64,000 nucleotides of DNA. Origin: Trametes villosa (Eukaryota; Basidiomycota; Agaricomycetes; Polyporales; Polyporaceae). Every line of letters starts with the position of its first letter. Within the stretch, counting starts at the first letter, position 1. The notes under the pieces were generated by a model. That model ran no database searches, had not been told where the DNA came from, and was given only the letters and a program-made list of their open reading frames with translations. Positions 57,207-64,000 of this stretch are shown in pieces. Location of the stretch: the NCBI GenBank assembly GCA_002964805.2, contig PUDQ02000001.1, forward strand, positions 5,976,001 to 6,040,000. Reading direction: 5' to 3'. The translations under genes were made by a program, and so were the position numbers.

Positions 57207-58743
57207 ATGCAGACCTCCTTTGTTCACTTCGAAGTTCCCGCTGAGAAGCCTAGTCCCCGGCCGCCCTGTGTCGAAAACGGGTGCAATCTGAAGAACGTTG
57301 CACTCGGCTGTGGCCACCGGCGATGCAAGAAGCATTGCCTCCTTCAGGCGGCTCCTTGTGGCCAGCCGGGGCACGACAAGGCCAGGCGGGCGGGGACACT
57401 CACCGCTATCCAACAGCCCCACGACCCCTTCAACCTAGCGCACCCCCCACCGGTCATTCCCCCAGCCCCTCAGGCCGTCAACACTCTCCCCACCCCGCCC
57501 TCAACTCACCCCTCTGCTGTCGGCACGCCAGATCCCGCTCCATCCCAGCCGGTCTCCTCGCGGGACTTCCGTGTTCCCATGCCCGAAGTGTTCAAGAAGG
57601 ATTGGGACACCCGTACACAAGCTCAGCGTGCCAAGCGCCAGGCCGAGGAGGATCGCCGCAAGCATCTCGCGCTGCTGAACCAAGAGTATACGGTGAATAT
57701 CTGGGTGAAGGTGAGTATTCACGTTAGCGTGGTCAAGTGCGCTGTCTACGACAGCCTCTAACTATTGTGCATCACAGAGCGGCGAGCCTCCAGAAGCACA
57801 CACCCTTCAAGGCTCACCAACATGGCCTACCTTCACCCTCGCAGCCCTCACAGACATCCTTGCACCCCTCTCTCTCTCTCCGTTGGCTGGCATCGAAATC
57901 TACCACATCCCATCCCGCACCTGGCGCCGGCAACAGGTGCAGACGGTCATGAAGATCAACAACAAGGTCAACCTGTTGTTCCGCCTGCTCGGAGTGACCG
58001 AGTGCCCGGGGCTAGACGCATTCTGCATCCAGGCCGGCCAGCGCACGCTGACCATACTTCCACCCCAACGGACTGCACAGGGCTACCCCTCGTCGCCCCC
58101 AGGTCCTTCCTCGCTCCCCTCCTCATCTTCTCTGGGTAGCTCTGGGCCCTCTGTGGCGTCTCTGGCCTCTCGTGCCTCTATGATGTCTTTAGTTTCTGCC
58201 ACCTCCGCCATGTCTATCACACCCGGCGACACTCTAGACTCCCCGGCAAGCGCTCAGGCTGTCGATCCGGTCCTCCTGGCTGACTGCGCTCTGCCCGAAC
58301 CCTCTCCCCGGCCACCTCATGACGCTCTGGGTCCATCATCTGACTTGGTGGCTGATACGCCCCGGATGCACGCTGGCGATGAAGAGCCTAACACTGCGGC
58401 ACTCTCCGACGCTGAGCTCGATGCACTCTACCTCTCAGGCTATGTCTTCACGCCCTTGCACAAGAAATCTTGGCCTGCAGGCATGTACGCTCGAGATATG
58501 GCTCGAGCGTTCGCTCTGCTCAGCGACACGGACGATGACAAGAAACTCCGAGGACGCTTCGAGCAAGTATTCCCGGGACGGCCGTTCAAGCCCGCCACCT
58601 ATCACTCACAACGCTTTGCATGGGTGCACTCCCCGGAGGAGCAGCGTCGATGGATCATGGAGCTGCCGCGCACGGAGGATGGGCTGTGGTCGAAGTGCCG
58701 TAAGAAGCTCCATGGGTGGAAGATGCTGCCCGCTCACCAGTGA
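57207..58743 (+). CDS. zinc-module protein A (C-x4-C ... C-x4-C-x2-HC type)
   Basis: Two exons (57207-57710, 57778-58743) join in phase to 489 residues. Near the N-terminus C-V-E-N-G-C-N-L-K is followed by C-G-H-R-R-C-K-K-H-C and A-P-C-G-Q-P-G-H, a compact Cys/His cluster likely to bind zinc. A Pro-rich linker leads to a charged helix (WDTRTQAQRAKRQAEEDRRK) and a beta-rich block (EIYHIPSRTWRRQQVQTVMK). A long Ser-rich spacer follows. The C-terminal domain (LSDAELDALYLSGYVFTPLH, MYARDMARAFALLSDTDDDK, FKPATYHSQRFAWVHSPEEQ) is well ordered and ends K-L-H-G-W-K-M. The same cluster occurs in the leftward gene at 59098-60581. Such modules accompany KDZ-type transposons in Agaricomycetes; an actual link here is inference. 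I do not recognise the C-terminal domain. Confidence 0.75.
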
Positions 58744-59097
58744 TATCCTCTCCCATTGTCCGATTGTCCCTTCGCGTCGCATATATCCTCCCTAATCGGC
58801 CCCTCGTCTCACATAGTATTGATACCACACACTACCTCGCGATACCGCGTTTCGTCTCATGTAATACCAGCCTAGAGTTTGAATATTCAGTGTGCGACAC
58901 CTCCCGTTATATCATTGCGTGTCAGAACACATTTGCTGCACATGGCCACAAGTCGGCGTACAGAAGCGCACACTTCCATCTGCACCCAGTCAAATCCCAG
59001 TGTAGGCATGCAAAGGGTGCACAGAGACGTGGAAGCATAGATTGTACCATACATATCATACAAAACAAAGAATGGTGACCGCACATAACCGCTACCA

Positions 59098-60581
59098 CTA
59101 GTCGTCGTCCTCCAGAGTTAGGTCAATGTCCACCTCGTCGTACTCAACAGCACGACGCTTTCCCTTCTGCCTCGCCGTCAGCCGAGGTGGGGAAGGCGAC
59201 GTGTCATCGTCTAGGGTTAGATCGATGATCTCGCGGGTCCGTGATGTGGGCGTGAGCAAACGAGACAATGATGACGTCGAAGGTTGGGAGCCAGTGGACC
59301 CAGCAGACGATGCAGTCGAACTAGACGAACTAGAAACCCAGCCAGAGCGAGATCCAGATCCAGAAGAGGAGCCCGAGAGACTACCGCGCTGTCGATGGTC
59401 TGCTAGGGAAGCTGCAATCGCTGTGGACATATCCTTGTTGAAGGCGGCCTCATCGATAGGGGGAGGTGGCGACCAAGGAGCTGGTGATCGCCAACTCCTA
59501 TCGGCTGGCGCAGCTGGGAGGATATTGGTCGAGGATGATGCCCGGGGAGACGCAGACCTGGATCCCCAACGCGCACGGAACTCAGCGAACGAAGCCCGCA
59601 CATCAGCAAAGAGTTTGTCGATCGCCGCATCCTCCTCCTCGTCGAACTCGCACAGCGGACAGCCAGTGTGGTCCGGGCGCATGCATTCGAAGCCATTGAG
59701 GTCTGGAGGAGGAGAACGTAACCGGGGCTTCACAGAACGAGGTGGAGAGATGACAGAAATGAGCGAACGCTTGAGGGACAGAGGGCGCCTAGTTGTTGTA
59801 TCAGGAAGAGGGGAAGTTGAGAGATAGCGAGGTATAGTGATGGTCTGAGAGGTGGACGCCAGGTCAGCCGCACATGGAGAGGACGAACCAGGCCACGGTG
59901 TGGCAGGTCGACGGGCAGGGTGAGGCGGTGGAGCCGGCGGCGGCGCAGGCGCGGGTGGCGGCGCGGCCGCGGGCGGCGGGGCAAGACCAAGCTGAGTGAG
60001 GGTCGCTGGGGGTAGACCAGAATGTATTGCGCATCCACCAGCCATGCGGCAGTGTTTGCAGCAATAACGACGTCCGCAGTGCTTAGCAATCCGCGTGGAC
60101 GCGCACGACGCGACTGGACATCGCTGAACGCCCAGCAGAAGCTCAACGGGAGTATAATCAGATTATATGAATGCATGCGTACCTCTGTGCCCTCAGAACC
60201 AGCACGCTGTGCCGCAGGCTCAGCCTCAGCCTCATCGCGACGACCCCCGCTCAAGCTCCTCGCCCTGCCTGCCTGGTTGTGACCGCTGGACATGGTCTTC
60301 TTGACGCGGTTATTGCACCAGCGATGATACTTCGGGTGTATCAAACGACCTTGCTCGTCGCGGCCGGGACACTACAGAGCTGTCAGGTCAGTATATGCAT
60401 ACCCAGAGGACGATGCACCACTCACATTCACGAAGTTCCGCCCAAAGCTGTCCTTCCTGGGGTCTGTAACGGTTTTGATCCGTAGGAGTAACCAGCAGAA
60501 CTCGCAGTACCACAGATCGTGCTTGTTAGGACCCCACTCACAGCAGGGGCACCTGTACGATGTGCACCTCTTCGGTGGCAT
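59098..60581 (-). CDS. zinc-module protein B with GRF-like N-terminus
   Basis: Three exons (60581-60426, 60371-60183, 60123-59098) join in phase to 456 residues. The N-terminus has C-P-C-C-E-W-G and L-W-Y-C-E-F-C-W, then SFGRNFVN joined to C-P-G-R-D-E-Q-G and YHRWCNN, resembling a GRF-type zinc finger. Exon 3 opens with C-P-V-A-S-C-A-S-T, C-G-R-R-Y-C-C-K-H-C and G-G-C-A-I-H, the same cluster as in the 57.2 kb gene. The rest is Pro/Ala- and Ser-rich, with FAEFRARWG and, at the end, two short acidic repeats (E-I-I-D-L-T-L-D-D-D and D-I-D-L-T-L-E-D-D-D). These look like SUMO-interaction motifs (hydrophobic core I-D-L-T-L plus acidic residues). A nuclear, SUMO-reading, nucleic-acid-binding role is inferred. 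Confidence 0.75.
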
Positions 60582-61560
60582 GCAACGGTGGGCGTATCAA
60601 GACGCGTAGTGAGAGGGTTTCGCAGCGCGGGCGGAGAGAGTAGAAGAGGGAGGGGTGGCATGGCAGGAGCGAGCTGGGTCGGTTTATATAACTTTGAGTC
60701 GGTGGCGTACTTCACAGAAGGTCCTACCGTGCTGACCTGCCTACGTCATAGAGGTGCTGGACTCGCTCTGAAATGACGTTGAAAGTCGATGAGAGGCAAG
60801 CCTGAAGTCATGTATAAGCAAGACATCGAGGAGCAGCACAATCGAGAGGCAGCACACGGCGAAGGAGTGTCAAACTCGCGATCGAAACCAAGGTCAATAT
60901 TGAAATGGGCGGTCCGATTTTAGATTAGGCGCCCTGCGTGACGCTTGACTGTTTGCGCGCACATGAATTACGGCCGTTGATACGGCCATAAACTATTTCT
61001 AAGTAGATAATCCCGGGGTAGGAACTCCAATAAGTTCAACACCTTATGTGTAGCGTACGCAGGACGCACTGGATTATTGAGCGTGACATAAATCTCCAGG
61101 CTGTCGAGGCGGTCACATATGGACCGCCATGTCACACCAATCAATTATCACACTAATCAATACTTCGCGGTCTCCTCTCTTCTCTCGATACCGCCCCCTA
61201 CGCCCACCTACGCTCCCATTCCTCAACACGCCACCTGCGCTCATCTACGCTACCTGCGCCCGCCCGCCTACCCCACCTGCGCCCACCTACGCCGAAGCTG
61301 CACCCTCCGCGTTGCCACATCGCCACACCTCTCTACGCCCCTCCACACCATGCCCCACCACGCAACGCCTCCCTACGCCTCTCTACGCCCTTACCCAACT
61401 GAGAAACGCGACGAGCACAACGCACGCCTACGTAACAAAACGACGCCGGCAGTGATCGCGGAGACGGAGAAGGAGAAGGCGACGGGCGCGAAGATTGCAG
61501 GTATGTCCGCCCCACGGCCACCCTCCCGCCCTCTTGGCTGACGAAGAAGAGCCTGCCGTG
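60582..61560. other. intergenic, pyrimidine-rich repeat region
   Basis: The left part is AT-richer and empty. 61190-61400 is a degenerate repeat of CCTACGC, CACCTACGC and CACCTGCGC words. ORFs here merely translate the repeats. Confidence 0.5.
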
Positions 61561-61670
61561 GCGCGAACGACAGCAACACGCTAGCCGGATGACGCGACGA
61601 CGGGCACGCACGACGACGCCAGCCGGATGACGCGCCGACGACGCGAGCAGCACGACGGGCGTGCACGCCT

Positions 61671-61776
61671 CGGCACCCCCACACGCACGACGACGCCAGC
61701 CGGGCGACGCGACGACGACGCGACGGCACCCCCACACGCACGACGACGCCAGCCGGGCGACGTGACGACGACGCGA
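61671..61776 (+). repeat. 53-bp minisatellite, two copies
   Basis: Two near-identical units start at 61671 and 61724 (CGGCACCCCCACACGCACGA at each start; one substitution seen). They sit in a longer GACGACG-rich tract (61570-61815) directly upstream of the ferritin-like fragment. Confidence 0.7.
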
Positions 61777-61812
61777 CGACGGGCGCGAGACGACGCGACG
61801 ACGGGCGCGAGC

Positions 61813-62364
61813 AGTAAGGCGCTGCAAAAGTTCCAGTCGAGCGACTTCACTGCCGCCGGCGTCGTCGACGCCCAGGTCTCCACCCAGCAGTTCATCCAGA
61901 TCCAGGCCGACGAGGCCTCGCACGCCACCGTCCTCGAGTTGACCATCCAGTCCCTCGGCGACAAGCCCATCAGCGGCGACTGCAAGTTCGACTTCGGCAA
62001 CGCGCTCTACGATGCCCCCACGATGGCGGCGACCGCGCGTGTGGTCGAGAACCGCGGTGTCGGCGCGTATCTCGGCGCCGCTCACCTCATCACCGACCCC
62101 GTCCTCCTCACTGCGGCCGGCTCGATTTTGACGGTGGAGACCCGCCATCAGACGATCCTCAACGTCCTCGTCCAGGCGTTCGACATTGGCCTGCTCCCGA
62201 ACGAGGTCCTCGCCATCGCCGGCGCGTTCATCTCTGGCTGCGACACCGGCATCACCGGTATGTGGCTGCTCTCGTGCGCCTCCGCAAAATGATGCTAAGC
62301 TGTGCCTTTCACAGCTAACGCGCCCTTGACGGCTCTGTGTCCGCATCCGCGACGGACGGCGTGA
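61813..62364 (+). pseudogene. ferritin-like domain protein (Rds1-type), truncated
   Basis: The exon 61813-62257 encodes a convincing ferritin-like core of the fungal stress/secreted type. It reads K-A-L-Q-K-F-Q-S-S-D-F-T-A-A-G, QQFIQIQADEASHATVLE (E-x2-H helix), GDCKFDFGNALYD, VVENRGVGAYLGAAHLI (E..H metal helix), AAGSILTVETRHQTILN and FISGCDTGIT. The usual N-terminal signal peptide and first segment are absent: the sequence upstream is minisatellite. A GTATGT ... CACAG intron leads to A-N-A-P-L-T-A-L, the expected restart. After a few codons the frame runs into repeat sequence and stops at TGA (62362-62364) instead of the normal C-terminal beta domain. Both ends are therefore lost. It may be a relic of a transposed or rearranged gene. 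Confidence 0.7.
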
Positions 62365-62408
62365 TGACGAGCCGGGCACGACGCCCCCCACCTGCCTCCC
62401 CCACCTGC

Positions 62409-62492
62409 CTCCCTACGCCCCCCAACGTCGACGCTCACACCCGAGCCCAGCTCCCTACGCCCCCCAACGTCGACGCTCACACGCGAGCCCGG
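62409..62492 (+). repeat. 42-bp tandem repeat
   Basis: Two units, each starting CTCCCTACGCCCCCCAACGT (62409 and 62451). A larger repeat (GACGAGCCGGGCACGACGCC, about 62366 and 62527) flanks them. 62565-63276 is then Ala/Asp/Glu-coding-like repeat DNA and an AT-richer gap without a gene I can support. Confidence 0.65.
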
Positions 62493-63276
62493 ACCTGACA
62501 CGCCCGAGTACGCAACAGGCGTGACGACGAGCCGGGCACGACGCCCACGCCTGCCTCCCTACGCCCACAGCGCTCCCTCGGCTCGTCGGGCACCCACCTG
62601 CTCTCGTCCTCGAGCGGGTCGTCCCCGCACGGCTTGTACGTGCGGCACGATCGTGCGGAGAGGAGTGGGAGCGCGAGCAGCCGGTCTGCGAGCCGTTCCC
62701 CGCGCCCAGTGGGCGGGTCCGCTGCGTCGCCGCGGGGGTCGGATGGGAAGAGCAAGTCGTCAGAGCTGAGGGACGTCGATGCGGTCGACGTGGACGCCGA
62801 GGCGGACGGGGAGGCCGAGGTGGATGGTGAGGCGGACGCGGACGTGGAGCTGCTCGAGGCGGTCAACGCGGCCGAGGCGACGCGGCCGAGGCGAACCACG
62901 CGACGGACGAGGAGTGCGCATGATGCGATGAACGGTACGATTTCTCGGACACCGCGCGCCGCCCCGCTTTGTACATGCTCCTGGCTGGGCGCTCATGTGT
63001 GGGGTAGAGTAACTTAAATATCTTCACCACTACTGGTCTGCAATACATTTTCTTTGCTTCAATGGATAGATACACCTCTGCTGAATGTCCCTGTAGTGTT
63101 GCCTTACCTTGCTAATTTATGCCTCGCGCTGTGGGCTTATGTCTTGTGAGGGTTGGTCAGGATCAGTCTGAAAGCGCCCATGGCAGCATGTTGCGAACAC
63201 TCCTGGTTTGATGTGCTATTCAAGTAGTGTACAGGTGTAACTGTGCGCTATAGAGTGTGTAGACAGGACTAGTATG

Positions 63277-64000
63277 CTACTCTGAAATGTCCGTATCGGC
63301 GAACCGAATGTCATCACGATAGCCCGGAGTCCAGCCGCTCTCCTCGATCCTGACCCGGGTGAGCTCGTTCTTGCGCAGGATCATCTCGTCGAGGAAAAAT
63401 TCATACTTTACTGCGCCCATCTCCCGCACGATTGCGTGATAACCCCCAAACCATACATTAGTCTGCTCCGCACGCGAAGAGTTGAAGAACCAGCTCCCGC
63501 TGTCGTCGCCGTCGAGGAGTTCTGGAAACATGTGTGGGTTGCAGTGGAATGAGCACTCGACGTCGGTTTTCTTGTGCTTGCAGGTCCAGTGGAACACGTC
63601 GACAGGGAGGCCGATGCGGGTGTGGAGATCCTCGCCAGGTGTCGCTGCGCAGTGCTTGTAGAGCCCGCAGTTGTTGTCGTAGTAAACGTAGCGCGGCATT
63701 GATCCAGGAACGAGATGCTTCTTGTGGAGCATATCCTGTACAATATGACGCGTTAGAGGAGCAACACAGGGAATAGAAGCAGCCCACATACCAGAACCTG
63801 GGGGACCGTCTCCGCCCCGTAGAACGTTTCCCTAGCAGTGATGATTCCGCATGGCCTTACGATGAGTTGTTCGTTATGAGTGCGCCGGCGACCGAAGCGT
63901 GCACGGACGCGTCTATTCCCAACAGCAGGCTTGTCCGGACAGGGCCCCGGAACGGAATCCTCATCGAGGTCGGCGTCCTCATCGACCGCAGCATCAGGAT
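63277..64000 (-). CDS. KDZ-transposon-associated protein, C-terminal part (gene runs off the right edge)
   Basis: Two exons are visible, >64000-63792 and 63735-63277, with a 56-bp intron (donor GTATGT, acceptor TGTACAG). The upstream exon ends R-P-C-G-I-I-T-A-R-E-T-F-Y-G-A-E. The last exon reads YVYYDNNCGLYKHC, LPVDVFHWTCKHKKTD, C-S-F-H-C-N-P, WFFNSSRAEQTNVWFGGY, AIVREMGAVKYEFFLDEMI, and ends F-A-D-T-D-I-S-E. This run of motifs is characteristic of the large Agaricomycete families found with Kyakuja-Dileera-Zisupton (KDZ) transposases, where a D-N-x-C pair and the HCNP/AEQTNVWFGG blocks are conserved. Whether it is the transposase or an associated cysteine-cluster protein cannot be decided from the fragment. 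The reading frame is intact in the window. Confidence 0.75.

Noticed and set aside
61190..61400. CCTACGC/CACCTACGC repeats as a CRISPR-like array
   Set aside because: Units are degenerate, contiguous and without unique spacers; this is a simple satellite in a eukaryotic genome.

Overview
The window is nuclear DNA of a filamentous basidiomycete, most likely an Agaricomycete. The genes are split by many short introns (about 50-60 bp) with GT..AG borders and CTNAC-like branch points. The DNA is GC-rich, and several families are typical of mushroom-forming fungi: a DUF6593-like protein, MLKL-NTD-like helical proteins and KDZ-transposon-associated cysteine proteins. No rRNA, tRNA or CRISPR could be supported.

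Region 1 (1-25.4 kb) is a dense housekeeping block: a truncated SAP-like/kinase gene (-), RCC1 (+), a peroxisomal-type acyl-CoA ligase (-), a DUF6593-like gene (+), an Aro8-type aminotransferase (+), CTF18 (-), CLP1 (-), S-adenosylmethionine synthetase (-) and a myotubularin-type phosphoinositide 3-phosphatase (-). These serve separate core functions (nuclear transport, lipid activation, amino-acid metabolism, sister-chromatid cohesion, mRNA 3'-end formation, methyl-donor supply, endosomal lipid turnover) and look like ordinary synteny, not a pathway cluster.

Region 2 (25.7-40.4 kb) is an accessory island with no recognised housekeeping gene. It consists of four diverged tandem copies of a roughly 3.4 kb segment (the first about 4.2 kb). 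Each carries a copy of an undescribed cysteine/histidine-rich gene (core C-x2-C ... C-x3-H ... CCG-x-H ... C-x3-GC). Units 1-4 share an element about 200 bp upstream of the start, and four of the five copies share an element about 80-120 bp after the stop. Three copies (31.3, 34.6 and 38.0 kb) are intact intronless ORFs; one (27.2 kb) looks disrupted; a fifth copy (38.7-39.3 kb) is a pseudogene with a C8-tract frameshift and a TGG-to-TGA nonsense change.

Region 3 (41.8-47.8 kb) holds a 16-exon MFS permease of the Dal5/allantoate type and two secreted cell-surface proteins, one of Kre9/Knh1 type.

Region 4 (48.4-64 kb) is again accessory. It has a long gene pairing an MLKL-like four-helix N-terminus with an apparently degenerate protein-kinase fold, a coiled-coil AT-hook protein, two genes sharing an unusual C-x4-C ... 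C-x4-C-x2-HC zinc-binding module, a ferritin-like gene fragment embedded in minisatellites, and the 3' end of a KDZ-transposon-associated protein at the right edge. Exon borders are my own splice reconstructions; those stated to the base were checked for reading phase.
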